NCBI GenBank assembly: GCA_051453625.1
Contig: JBOZIK010000001.1
Coordinates: 144,767,138 to 144,815,176 of the forward strand
DNA from: Welwitschia mirabilis
Taxonomy: Eukaryota; Gnetophyta; Gnetopsida; Welwitschiales
Direction: 5' to 3'
Length of the DNA: 48,039 bases
The stretch's first letter is position 1, and each line of letters starts with the position of its first letter. Under the pieces are notes generated by a model that was given only the letters and a program-made list of their open reading frames with translations, made no database searches and was not told the origin of the DNA. Both the position numbers and the translations under genes were made by a program. This document shows positions 10,490 to 22,650 of the stretch, piece after piece.

Positions 10490-13400
10490 CTATAGAATCC
10501 CAAATCACAGATATTTTTGGAAGTTGCAAAGGTAAAAACAAATTTTGATAAAGCTAATTGATCTTCTTTTACCATCTCTGTGTAACAATGCCACAATTGG
10601 TGTTGCATTTATTGTAAGTGAATTTCCCTCTGTAGTCACATTGGCTTGAACAACCTGCATACTCAGAACTTAAAACTGGCCAGTACACTCCAATCATGTG
10701 ACCATTTAGCCAGGCTAAACCCTTTCCCATGCTTAACATATCCAATCCTATAGAATCATTTCCAGCAGGAGCATCTATTCTCGCCTACAAATGAGTCACG
10801 TTCATATTCATCATAACTTTAATGGCTAGATGAAGTATTAACAAATAAATATGGGAGATTTTTATTATTACCTTGTACCAAGTTAAAGATTGGTTCTTTG
10901 GAACAGGTGACTGTTTTTGCCATTGCACATTCGCACTTCCATTTTCTGAATATATCATTAGTTTTTCTCCTTTCAGTCCAATCTATAGATTGTATGTGTA
11001 TAAATAATCTATGTTAGTTTCCACTTTCCAATAATCTATAATGAGTTTCGCTTTCATAAATGGCTCTTGTCAATGGCATATGTTACCACTTTTAGTATTA
11101 AAGGATTAAGAATAAGAATGACAAGATGGTGAAATCCAAGTACTCAAATGTAATACATTTTTATTAACTCAAAAGGAAAAGCTACTCTAAGAAAGGTGTG
11201 TGTTACCTGATATGTCCAAGCGTGGGTTGACAAATCAATGGTTCCATTTTGAAACCCTTCTAGTGTAACTTTAGATATTCCTGCTTCAATAAAATCATAT
11301 TGTGGCCCACCATTCTGTCATAACAAATATACAATAATAATACAGTGTGGTGAATTTAGCGTTTTGGATGAAAATCTCTAGTACAAGTAACTATGTCTCA
11401 TTGCAGGATTTTTCTCCAAATAAGTTAGCAGGGGAAAAAGTAAAGAACACTATCTATATAATGGTTGGATAAAAACATTATGTAATGTTTTCCCTTTTGA
11501 CAGCTTCTCAATTCAGAAAATTTCTTTTCCTCAGAAGAAGCTAATTCATGGAAATCTAGACTACAAGTGTGTTGGAATTCAAAATGAAGTTTATCTGATT
11601 AAGATTTGAGATTTTCAAATTACTATGCTAGATGATTATGTTTGGCACTCTGCAATTTGTAACCTTCTGAACATTTTCAACAAAAGACTTGACATTACAA
11701 AAATATGGTAATCAATTTGTACCTGCAAACCCACAAGCATGCTTAGAAGGGCAATGTCATTTCTTCCTGCCTTTAGATGTATGGCATTTTCATACTTAAA
11801 TGTTTTATTACCTCCATTTCCAATTGCACTTCCTGAAAAGCAAACATGAATTTTTCACTATTCTATATTATCATTGTTTGTTTTTCAAAATCCTTGTAAC
11901 AATTTACTAAGGGTTGTTTATTTCTGAAGGTTTAATCATTTCATTTTTAAACTAGAGCCCATACTAAAATAAGTTGCATGTGTCTTTTCATAGAAGGAAA
12001 ATGAAATACAAACATTTTTTTTAATTATAATTCTTGATAACTATAGTCAAATAATTATATTGCTCTCATACCTACAAATTCATTATTGATAAAGGCGTGC
12101 ATTACGTGTCCTCTTGATTCAACAACGAGAGTTGGTGAATTTCCGTTTCTTAGAAAAGGCTCACTTTCATCAACCTGCACGCTGTCATATCTCAAAGGGT
12201 GATATTTGGCTATTATATACATTTTCATTGCATTGTTAAGTTAACACAAATAGACCATTTTCTAATTAGGAATATTTTTGGCATATGCTTGATTCAAATA
12301 GTATGTCCTGAGTCAATATAAAAGAGGAAGTAGTATGTAAAAGTTATTGTTGATAACAAGATTAAATTGATGTTTTAGAATTAAATCTTATAATTGTGTA
12401 GTTACCCTTGTTATTTGGCGAAAGGGAATGATTTGTACCTGATTGTATACCAAAGATAATCAGTTGAAGCCTTTGTTAAGTTTAATTGATCGGCAAGATA
12501 ATTCAAGGTGTAAGCATCATCTCCCCATACTCCAATATTTTCTTGATATGTCTCCCATTGTATATCCAAATTCACAGGTTCCATTTCGATAACAGAAGAT
12601 TGTGCTCCAACCTAAAACACAGCAATTCAAAACTTTTTATGCATGCATCAATCTAATGCATAAATAGATAAGAAGCATGTCATTCCCTGAGAATATAATT
12701 TCAAATCTAAGAAGTTGATATTTGCATTGGACATGAAGGTCGATACTTATAAGGTGTTGAAATAATGTAGCGCATAGTATACAAAACATTCCAAGCTATT
12801 ATTTGGAGAGTCAAAGCTATTACTCACCTTTAGAGGCATGGCATTTTATCTTCTCAACTCTTAGAAAGTCACTGGCAACTATAAAGTAGTTAAGCAAACA
12901 ACACTCTCAAATATGAACTAAATTAATCTATTTATAATAACTTGAATCATTTTACTACAAGGCAGAAATGCCTTGAAGCAAGCTTTCTACTTAAGGCCTT
13001 GTGAATGCTTGAAATTGGTCCAATACATGAACAAATAAAAAGCAAATTTCCAAAAACAAAAAACTAATCATTTTGTATGTAAAAATGAGTCTGTCTAGAG
13101 GTTCAGATATAGATTTAAAATGTTAAGGCCAGACATGATGCACTGTTAGCTAAGAGTATCCCTTTAAGCTTTGTAAATTTGGTTAATCAGTAGGGCTTTT
13201 AAAACAAAAGGTAACTTATACTAATTTCAATTATTTTTTGTCTCAATGACTTAAACTTAGTTTTAATGAACAAGTTAAGATAAAAGTTTGATACCTTTGC
13301 TGTATTAAATGCCACATTCTTGCAATCTGGGAGAATACTGACAGACCAAGCAGGTAGATGATAAAAGTTGTTCTGAAATGTGATATTCACATCATTTGTC

Positions 13401-16400
13401 GTGTCAGCATTTGAAAGAAAAGCAGCACAAGAACCAGTTCCTGTGTAGACAGTTGCCTGCACAAGAGAAAGGAGTTAAACTTACTATATAAATGCTAAAA
13501 CTAACAAGTAGAGTTATTGAAACATGCACATGTATCAAAGTAATGAGGCCTTAAATAGGGTAACTTTGGTCAAATGTCATGTGATAAATTTTATTCCTTT
13601 GCTCCGAAAGAATTTTAATGTGGCTTTTGTAACATAAAATGAACAAACATTTTTGTATCTTAAAACATGAAATGAAAAGACATTTTTGTATCTTAAAACA
13701 TACAAGAAATTATTTGTCTCTGCAATTTCTTAATTTATAGGTGAAAACCATGAAATTATCATTAACCAACAAAGTAAGTAGAATGATAGCTGATTAGACT
13801 CACTTGTTGTAGAGAGCCAAGTGCTATACTTGATGTTTGTCCATAAAGTAATGTTGTTTCACACATCTTAATTGCTTGATGAAGATCTTTGAGATGACCC
13901 CATTTCGGTTGTCTTAGTAAACCTGAAAAACTAAATTGCATTGAAAATTTTGCGTCCTTATGACACTAATTACATAATAAAAATAAGTCCCAATGAAACT
14001 TGCCATATTCATCGATTGGTGCATCATAATCATAGCTAGTAGTAAGAAATGGCCCACCATTTGTACGCCCAAAATTTGTTCCTCCATGATACTGTCAATA
14101 AGGATTACAATTTATTTAATGTAACTACTTAGATAATTTGGAAATTTGAACGAACATGCTTTCTAATATCTTTTTTGAATCTTGGGTTTTATTCTAACAT
14201 TTGAAGAACACTTACCATGTAGTAGTTTTGAAGACTTCCACCATTTTGGAAAAAACGTGCAACTGAGAAAGCAATATCCTCGACGGGTCTTTGTGGAATT
14301 GCATTTCCAAAGGTTGTAAACCTAAAACAGACAATATCATGATTACATATTACAAAATCACAATCTAGTTAATGTTTCCATTTAGTCCATTCTTAGAAAT
14401 CTAGTTTGAGGGACAACTTATTTCCTTTTACACTTGTGGAACTCTAGCTTAAGCTTACTAAATCTTGCGTCATTTAGTTCTGTGACCTTATAAGAATTAA
14501 AGTTAATTAATCACTATTAAGCACAACTATCATTCACATTTATAGTAAGTGTGTTGGGTATGATCCCTTTTCATTCATACAGAAATCAATAACTTTATCT
14601 AACTTTTAATTAAATCCCAATGGCTAAAGTTACATTCATTGTTTCATATTATCAAAGAATAAGGTTTATTTGGTAATTATGACTTCAGTTGATATAAGTA
14701 ATAAAAAACTAAAATAAGAATCAAGATGATTGAACAAAATGGAAAGATCTACTATTTATAGCCAAGTAAGCTATGGTTATGCATTAAATTTTGTTCTTTC
14801 CCAATGCCCACAATTTGAATTGATCACTAAGTATTATGTGGTTTTACCTCAATAAAGACTTATAATATTTGAGCAGGTTTTAGAAGGTATCCTTCCAAAA
14901 GACACCATAATTATTAATTGGCCAAAAAATTCTTTCGCATCCATAAAAATAATTTAATGCTTCAAAATATAATCAGATAATGCAATGTATTATTAGGACA
15001 AAAACTTGAAGCATTGACATACCAACCAGTCCAATTCTCTGTCCAGAGCTTTGGCTTATTGTCAGAGTTTGGCGTAAACTGGTCACAATAGAAACCATTG
15101 CACGTGTTGATCTGGACCAGATAGGTTCAATCAATCAAGAATTCTAACATAGTTATGGTAGTAAACAACTACGAAAAGGTTGAGTATTTTTGTTAAGTAC
15201 TTCATCTTCCATTTACCGTTAGTAATAATCCGAGAGCACGCAAAATTACAAACCGCAATGAAAACTCTGGGAAGAGCTAAACAATTAACTTCGGTATTCT
15301 TAAGATAATTGTATTTCACAATTTTCCTGCAACAAAAATAAGGGCGTATAACGTTTGTTACCACTTGTGCGGGAGTATCATACTGTTGGCACATTATCCA
15401 AGGCACACCAGTGTTTTGAGACAATGCCATGTTCGCTGACCACGTCGCATATGGTTTTGCGCCATCTCCATATGCACCTTCAATGTCTCCATACTCATTC
15501 TCTATCTATTGAAATAACGAGTTCAGATGATCTGTCAATCTGACTGCAGGTCTTATACCAGTGGAATTAACCCAAAAAGCATGAATTGCATGATAGGAAA
15601 GAACAATCAACAAACAAATCTGCATGAGCGGTTAAGACGGGATACAAAACCATAAACCAAAACAAATCGATGTTCAAGAGGTTAACACGAAAACCTGTGC
15701 CAAAATTATTGGGCCACCCTGTGATGCAAAAAGGTTCTCCTTCTTCATCAAATTTACTATGTAGGTGGTAAATTGTTGCATATATCTCTGAAAAGAAAAG
15801 CAGTTATATATAAATGCTAACAGTGAACGCATTAGAAATAACGAATTATAACCTGTTGTGCACAATCTCATAAGCAACGATAAGCAACGATGCTATGATT
15901 TTAATTTATTGGAAGTTAATCTTTTTTACTCCTTAGGCAACTGTACAGAGTAATTGTAATAGCGAATACCTTAAATGGTTCATTGTTTGTTCTGAAAATC
16001 GTTCCATTTACATAGTGAAGCCATACCGGTACCCCCCTGCAATGCATTTGCCACGATGAAAACTAAACGGTCCTTTATGTTATATTCCAATAGCCTTTGA
16101 AGAAAATTGAGAACGAACCCAAACTTCCATTCAGCTGCAACGAAAGGTCCTATTCTAAGATTTACGTACAGTCCAGCCTCCTGAACAGTCTTTACAAACC
16201 GTACTAGATCAAAGCGATCTTCAAAGTAATACTGCATCATGGAAGACAAGCGAGGTAAGGATAGAGACTTGGCCGAGAGTTGCAATAATATACTGTGTTT
16301 TATAACTTACAGTGCCTTCCACTGGTTCGTGTCCGTTCCAGAAAACGTAAGTGTCAATTACATCAATGCCACCGTCTTTGGCCTTCGCAATCAGATCCGG

Positions 16401-16749
16401 CCACATCTACCATCATACCAAAAATGCAATGAGCAAGCAACAAACATAGTGAACCACTCACATCCTTCACAATTGCGAACGTCCAAAATTCACCCATCAA
16501 CTTAAAGCTTCTTGAAACCCGAAATTTGAGTAAAGGATTTATTTGCTTATTGAAAGTACTCACAGAAGGAACACTCCTTGGGTAATGAATAGAAGCGGAA
16601 AGGAGCAGCTTTCTTTGCCCATCGATGATCAGCGACCGATGATCGAAACTAACATTTGCAGCAGAAGTCCAATGAAAATCAATAAGCCTGCAAAGAAATA
16701 AAGTCATAAATGCCTGTAACAGCATCTTTGCAGAGTACATGGAGGCCAT
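9995..16749 (-). CDS. BGAL: GH35 beta-galactosidase with signal peptide and C-terminal lectin domain, 19 exons, intact
   Basis: Secreted plant beta-galactosidase that removes terminal beta-galactose from cell-wall glycans. Exons, read high to low: 16749-16564, 16406-16311, 16231-16119, 16036-15970, 15787-15695, 15505-15362, 15111-15023, 14321-14216, 14091-14004, 13922-13804, 13456-13295, 12611-12439, 12181-12072, 11832-11723, 11314-11207, 10982-10872, 10784-10573, 10489-10204, 10105-9995. They join in frame without a stop to 2484 nt (827 residues plus TAA), the usual size for lectin-tailed plant members. Residues about 1-31 look like a signal peptide (Lys8, then a hydrophobic core). Motif [13 protein letters not shown] (178-190) holds the acid/base Glu189; WTENW (256-260) holds the nucleophile Glu258. 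Several N-x-S/T sites fit secretion. All introns are GT-AG except intron 9 (GC-AG). From memory the sequence is closest to the Arabidopsis BGAL8/BGAL10 type; that subgroup is inference. It is the only intact protein gene here. Confidence 0.96.
13923..14003 (-). other. GC-AG intron (intron 9 of the beta-galactosidase)
   Basis: Exon 9 ends TATG at 14004 and is followed by GCAAGT; exon 10 begins after TTTTTCAG at 13922. Joining here gives the conserved [14 protein letters not shown] protein sequence in frame. No GT donor nearby preserves it. The intron is 81 nt. The donor matches the consensus of the minor GC-AG class processed by the major spliceosome. Confidence 0.9.
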
Positions 16750-16795
16750 CCTTTAACGATGTAATAAGGTTGTCTCTGCAATGATGAAGACCAAT

Positions 16796-16803
16796 TATTT
16801 ATA
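16796..16803 (-). promoter_or_regulatory. TATA box of the beta-galactosidase gene
   Basis: On the minus strand this reads TATAAATA, 46 bp before the ATG at 16749. If transcription starts about 30 bp downstream, the 5' leader would be only about 20 nt. No ATG lies between the box and the chosen start, which supports that start. Confidence 0.7.
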
Positions 16804-16924
16804 GGTCAAGAGTTAATAAAATGTAATTTGCGTTCCAGTTTGGGATGGGTGTCAGTAACAAACTTAGCAGCATTATAGGAAATGCGACCAAATTATCCAC
16901 AGAAGAAAGCGGAGAGACAGTGAT

Positions 16925-16988
16925 ACTTATCAAGAAAGCCTGAGTTGAGAAATCTTCTCAGATAAAGTGGCACTTATCAGGAAAGCCT
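16925..16988 (-). promoter_or_regulatory. Duplicated 17-bp GATAAG element flanking a palindrome in the beta-galactosidase promoter
   Basis: 16925-16941 and 16972-16988 are direct copies with one mismatch. Each contains GATAAG on the gene strand, the core of plant I-box/GATA sites linked to light and circadian control. Between them lies the palindrome TGAGAA-ATC-TTCTCA (about 16945-16960), followed by another GATAA. The block sits about 120-190 bp upstream of the TATA box. The motifs are visible; their function is inferred. Confidence 0.5.
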
Positions 16989-17088
16989 TAGTGCTGGAAA
17001 AAGGTTTTTGTGACCGCTTTTATTCCAAACTGTTTGCATTTCAGGGAACGTTGTCGTTGGATTTGAGCTGTCGTTTCGCTGCTTTTGT

Positions 17089-17094
17089 CACGTG
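17089..17094. promoter_or_regulatory. G-box CACGTG upstream of the beta-galactosidase gene
   Basis: A perfect palindromic CACGTG lies 340 bp upstream of the start codon, in a segment richer in CpG than its surroundings. This is the core site of plant bHLH and bZIP factors. With the GATAAG pair it makes a plausible light-responsive promoter, but that is inference. Confidence 0.4.
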
Positions 17095-17149
17095 GATCAG
17101 GATATGTATTTGAGCTGCGTGCTACTGATTTCGCTTGTTAGCCTTCCAT

Positions 17150-18456
17150 TTTAAACTTCTGATTGGGATTTGGAAGGATGTGTCAGCAGTTTTACTTCAA
17201 ACATTTCAATAATTGTAGGTTAGATTTATATTGTTTGCGAGTAAATCAAGGGCGTATATCAGAGATAAACTTTGTAACCTTTAAATAATGCTTAGTTGAC
17301 TATAACCTTTGAACTTCATAGGTTGAGAACAGTGATAGATGGGCTATGAGGAAAGATTCAAATATAGCAAACAAAATTAGATAAGTATGAGCAAAATTAT
17401 TGAATATAGATTTAAAATAATAAAGATCTTAGATATAAGCATATATATCCACAAACTTCCTAATTCAATGCAATGTAGGGTTGGGGCAAAGTGTCATGGA
17501 GGATGTTTTTAGATCTTTAGACCTTTTTAATAAAACATGTCTTAAATTTTGAAGCAATAGATTATTTCTAAATTGACTTAAATTAAATTATCATTAAATT
17601 CAAATGTTTAAAGGTTGATTTTTTAATTCACATTCATGGTATGGAAGCAAACTGGTAAATGTTCCAAACCAACTCAAAAGTGGTACAATTTCTTAATAAA
17701 AAAGATAGTGATGTCTTAGGTGTTGAAGCACTAAGAGCTTATAAGGACTTGGTGTAATACTACTATCAAAATAGTCTTATTGGGAAATTTCTGTTTGCTA
17801 AAGGCTAACATTATACTAATAAAGTAAAGACATGATGTGATTAGGTTTAGAAGATACACAATCGACATGAAGTTGTCTCCACTGTGTGATGACATGTTGC
17901 AATTTGTCTTCAATAAGCCAAAGGATAAACCCTAGGGTATCTTTAATGGACTTTATTTCTTTGAAAAACAAGGATGAGCACTTATTGGAAAAAGACCTTT
18001 TGTTATGGAAAATGACATCATCTTCAAAAAAAATCTATATTGGTTTCGAATTATCACTCTAGATTCATGCATATTTTATCTAGATTGCATGATGCAACTT
18101 GTAAGTACACTTGTAGCTACACTAACTTAGAGAACTTCAAGATTACATCACTATATATAAACATATTTTGAGGAAGTCGATCTACCAAGATTGATTTTGA
18201 AAATCTTCTCATTTCATGTCATCATTATGGACAAGGAGGACACTTTACAACTGGTTTTTCAATACAAGGTAGTGTCAGTCCAAGAAAATGAACGCCAAAA
18301 AAAAAAAAAAAATGATTATAAGACATAAAACCAAAGGATAAAAAAAGAGACTTTTAAATATATCCCAAAAAAGAAAAATCACACATCTAAAGTGATGTTT
18401 AATATTCTAATTGGGAATTACACACAAAGAATCAAAAATTTTATGTTTTACAAATA
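17150..18456. other. AT-rich intergenic DNA upstream of the beta-galactosidase
   Basis: No coding or RNA feature was recognised. A poly-A run of about 17 lies near 18297-18313; with nothing recognisable on its 5' side it cannot be assigned to a retroposon. Confidence 0.5.
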
Positions 18457-18757
18457 TAGTAATGATAACTAAAAGGTTTGTATGAGATTCTAATTAGCCT
18501 AGCAACAACTCATATCATAATAGAAGACTTCAAACAAATTGTAAGGTCCCATGAAAACCATAAAGGTATTCAATTAGCTAAACATGATGCAAAAGAATTT
18601 TATAAATTTCTTTAATTCACTTATCTAATTAATCATTCCCTTTATGAATCATCATATACATTAAACAACCTATGTGGAAGAACAATTACTATCTTTTCTT
18701 AAGTACACTAATACATAGTTACCTCCTTCCATCCCCAACTTGGCCTTTGAATCTTCT
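18457..18757. repeat. Direct repeat, copy 1 (about 300 bp)
   Basis: Aligns along its length with 19317-19618 at an 860-bp offset, including GACTTCAAACAAATTGTAAG and CTATGTGGAAGAACAATTAC. By eye identity is roughly 85 percent. The pair could be the ends of a small non-autonomous LTR element, but no PBS or polypurine tract was seen between them. Confidence 0.8.
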
Positions 18758-19316
18758 GTTATAGTTAGTTCTAATTATTATTTCTTCCCATATTAAAACT
18801 AAGAAAATAATCATCTCATTACTACATCTTTCTCTTAAACAATCTCAGTTAGAAAAACCATAATTTATTTCACCTGTTAAATAAGTTTGGAAAGCATAAA
18901 TATCTAGCACACATACTCTAATGAAATTCCAAAAAATTAAGATCCTCCATATCAATATTGAGAGGAAAAACTATTAAAAAAGAGAAAAAAGAAATAAAAA
19001 GACCTACAACACCACACATATTGAATATCAAGAAGAGATAAATAAAAAAGGAAAAAGAACAATCTCACAAGATCATAATGATGTGTTAATTATGAAATAC
19101 ATATATTATTGCCAAGTTTCACAATCACTTTTAGAATGTGTACTGATGTCAAGAACTATAATTAATATATGTATCTAAAGTGACTACACTCTATGAAGCT
19201 CATGAAACCTACTAAATCTTGTAATTTTCTAAGGGAACAAAATTTGACAAGGCTTCTTTTATATAAAGAATGGAAGATTTTCAAGCTCAAATTACTTTCT
19301 GATTAAATTCTATATA

Positions 19317-19618
19317 GAGTAATGATAATTGAAAGGTTTATAATAGATTCTGATTAACCTAGTAACAACTCGTATCATAATATAAGACTTCAAACAAATT
19401 GTAAGGTCTCGTGAAAATCATGGAGGCATTCAATTAGCCAAAAATGATGTAAAAGAATTTTATAAATTTCTTTAATTCACTGGTCCTAATTAATCCTCCC
19501 CTTTATGGATCATAATATACATTACACAGCCTATGTGGAAGAACAATTACTATATTTTCTCAAGTACACTAATGCATAGCTACCTTCTTCCACCCTCAAC
19601 CTGACCTTTGAATCTTCT
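19317..19618. repeat. Direct repeat, copy 2 (about 300 bp)
   Basis: Second copy of 18457-18757, in the same orientation. Similarity stops after TTGAATCTTCT in both copies, giving a sharp shared right edge. The 560 bp between the copies is AT-rich and non-coding. Confidence 0.8.
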
Positions 19619-21099
19619 ATCGTCCTCATTTTGGAGAATAAAAATTGTAAGGAGATCATTTAAGAGAAGTTTAAATAAGGTTATATATTCTTTGTATTTT
19701 AGAAATTCACATCCTTATGCGTTGTAAAAAAAGCTAGAATAGGAGGAAAGGTATGAAGAAAATGATAAAAAAACAATTAAAGAGAAAGCTCATGTAGGGG
19801 ATAAAAAACTACATAAAAGAAGAATTAAGAAGTAATCCCATAAGAAAAGAATAGAAGATATGCAAGGAGATTATCAAAAAATCCTAAGACAAACAAACAC
19901 TAATAACTAAGTAGATGGTCAAATTTTATGCAAGTTTCTCTAGGATGTAGAGAAGATAAAACCAAAATGTCATGGGAATAGATATTAATAGAGAAAATCA
20001 AGGCTACACAAAAATAATATGTACCTTCATAGATCACATTATTACCTTTATAGTTACTAATAAGTAGGAGAATGAAGAAGATTGAAAAGAGTTCACAAAG
20101 AAAAAGATAGGAAGAATATCCAAAAGGATATGGGGAAAAAGAAAAAAAAAATTATAAGGCACAAGACTGTACACTGAATGCTACAAACAAAGGGAGGCTT
20201 TAGATAAGAGGAATGTATTAGCATTTCACAATTTAATTTAGCATAATTATCAACTTTTAAAATGTAAATGAGATGAACCCCTAGTCAAGAATACAAGGAA
20301 CTAAGGAAAACTTGAAATGAGTTTGGAAACTCATGTTTATTCAATCTAAAATTAGGATGTTTAATACTCTCATCACATTCAAATTGCATTTTAGTTGCAA
20401 TTGCTATATTCTCATGAATAGTTTATATTTTAGTGCGATATCTAGACAAGTAACATTTTATTTGTCTGTATTTCTATTATAATTTTTATTTTCTACACAA
20501 TTATTTTTCAGATCCAACAGAAGATGAAAAAAGAATAAATGAATACCAAAATATTTCAACTAACTAATAAAATCTTTGAATTTTGAATGAGACATGAAAA
20601 GAACTATAACATTATTTAAATGGAAATAAAAAATAGACAAATTACTTACTAAATTATTAGTAGAATGCTAAAGGTAATTGTCTTTTTAGAAGTCTATTCC
20701 TTGAAAACATGTCCAATTTAAATATTTTTAATTACTATGGCTATTTGAAATTGAATGGCATCCATCATATTGAATTTGATAGGTTTTAGATTTCTAGTTT
20801 GTTTTATGTAAAAGATATTATAAAACCTTTATGATTCATAGGGAAATGTAGGTTCTCCCATATGTAAAACCGAAATTAACTATAACATATTTTATGACTT
20901 TTACTTTACTTACCATTGAACTTGTTTATATATAAGAGGAGTAGAGTATCCTAAACACTAAAAATTATCTTATGCTTCCAAATTATATATAAATGAAGAA
21001 ATTTTGAATTCTCATATGTTACTTGAAATTTAATAAAAAAATTATTATTATTAATTTTTTTTGACAAGTGAAAAATCCCATGCTTAAAACAGAAAGCAT
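19619..21099. other. A-rich intergenic DNA, nothing recognised
   Basis: Purine-rich on the plus strand, with no coding similarity and no clear repeat. Confidence 0.5.
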
Positions 21100-21528
21100 T
21101 TATTTGCTGGTATTAGATACGATTTAAATTAGCGTGCTTTAATGAGGAAAAAGATAAAAGCTTTGATCCGGCACGACAAGAAAACTAGAAGAAGAAATGA
21201 AAACAAAAAGAAAATACTTATTAGTGAAACAACAAACCTTAATGATTTTGAAGAAACGCTTTTCCAATGCCTATTTGTTTAGGCTTCTTATCAAAGCCCG
21301 GGTAAAACTAATGACATTTCCAATGCACATCATCTGTTAAAGTTATGTCAGCCTTGCTGTCATTTTTCCCTTTCTTTGTTTAGAGAAAGCCATGTTGTTA
21401 AGGTTTATTTCAGAACATCACTTTATCAGTATTTTTTTTTTCCTGCAAAAGATATGAGATGCTGTCAACTTTTCGTTTCAAAAGAAACGTTCATAGAAAT
21501 TTTTTAGCAATGCCACCACATGTTGAGA

Positions 21529-21561
<33 letters not shown>

Positions 21562-22650
21562 ACCTTAATCTGGCACCTTAGACCAACTCGACCATCTGAA
21601 CAACATAAGAAATTTTTTGCCTTTTAATCCAGGAAAACTTAGTTAGATCTGTATCGAATTAGTTCAGATTTCAATACTGAAAAAAGTGTAGGTTAACCCT
21701 TTTATATTCCTCACTTGAGCATTTAACAAAAACAATAAAAACATTCAAATTAAAAGCAAAGTAGAAAGTTTCACCTATGAACAACAATAAAACGATAAAT
21801 AGAGCGAATACAAACGCTCTGATGAGCATTTTTACTCTAATTCAATTTTTATATATCCTAAGCGGTTTTGATATTTCCTCAACAATACGCTGAAAGTCTA
21901 AAATTCAGCATGATTGATTATTTATACGACATAGTTTAAATAAAGACTATCCTCTTTCTCCAATCGTATCTATAAAACTCTGTAATAGTCCAGGAGAATG
22001 TTTGCATTGCATCGGCATCTGATGAACTTCATCTACACAGATAAAGTTGTGACAAACACCATAAATCAGTCCAACAACATCAGAATGCTCTGTTAAAGAA
22101 CACCACCAAACAGTAAAATGGTAACGTTGTAAAATCCGAGGCACCGTCATATTCATGTACCACCAAAATCTATCTCTTTGAGTAGGTTTGATTAACAGTA
22201 CTATGAGATACGTAACTAACAAAATTACAAAATCATGCTCAAGATAGATATTACCGAGAACAAAACAAAATGCCTCGAAGAAATGATGTATACTCTAAAG
22301 ATAGTGAACCGACAACAGACAAATCCCGGAAACTGAGAATGCAATACGTCACAATAGCTCATCTAAGTCATACATATGAAAAGACATCTGACATGAGAGG
22401 CTTAGAGCCCTGCATTTGAAATAAGAGATTCTTCATCCTTTTAATTAGATGATAAACATTGTATTTATAAACCTTACGAAGCCAATTCTTCTTACTATTC
22501 TGTCGGTGTGCAAGCTCAGATGAAGCCTCTCCTGTTTCTGTCAAACCTCAAAAACTTTGAAGACAGTTAGGATACAGCATCACCGAAGGCAGAAAAGCGA
22601 GGAAATAAAACATGTATCTTATGAACTTGCAACAGCAGTTTGTGCCATGA
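21100..22650. other. CpG-retaining segment around the tRNA; no protein gene recognised
   Basis: Composition here is more balanced and keeps CpG, as in the beta-galactosidase gene and unlike the surrounding DNA. The longest reading frame is minus strand 21947-22222 (91 codons, Trp- and Cys-containing). It has no motif I recognise and no convincing splice partners. The segment could be a noncoding transcript, a gene end or simply recently unmethylated DNA. Confidence 0.35.
21521..21601 (-). tRNA. tRNA-Leu(AAG), with one acceptor-stem mismatch
   Basis: The minus strand gives an 81-nt class II tRNA. The anticodon stem CCAGA/TCTGG encloses a 7-nt loop with anticodon AAG (reads CUU). The variable arm and T arm (GTGGG-TTCAAAT-CCCAC) are intact, and the discriminator base is A. 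It closely resembles plant nuclear tRNA-Leu(AAG). Two D-stem pairs are G-T wobbles, and the acceptor stem GTTCAGA/TCTCAAC has a C-C mismatch at the fourth pair, so it is either weakened or an early pseudogene. No intron. On the gene strand a short T-run (21485-21489 appear as A-run complement) is not close enough to be a clear Pol III terminator. Confidence 0.85.

Noticed and set aside
12174-12181. Alternative acceptor GCGTGCAG for exon 13
   Set aside because: Using it shifts the frame and meets a stop soon after. The acceptor GACAG eight bases upstream restores the conserved SVQVDE segment.
15131-15430. 99-codon frame as a separate protein
   Set aside because: It is exon 6 of the beta-galactosidase running into intron 6.
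18297-18313. Poly-A run as the tail of a SINE or processed pseudogene
   Set aside because: No recognisable body, Pol III boxes or target duplication beside it.
21947-22222. 91-codon minus-strand reading frame as a gene
   Set aside because: No motif, no start context and no partner exon. Kept only as part of the unexplained CpG-retaining segment.
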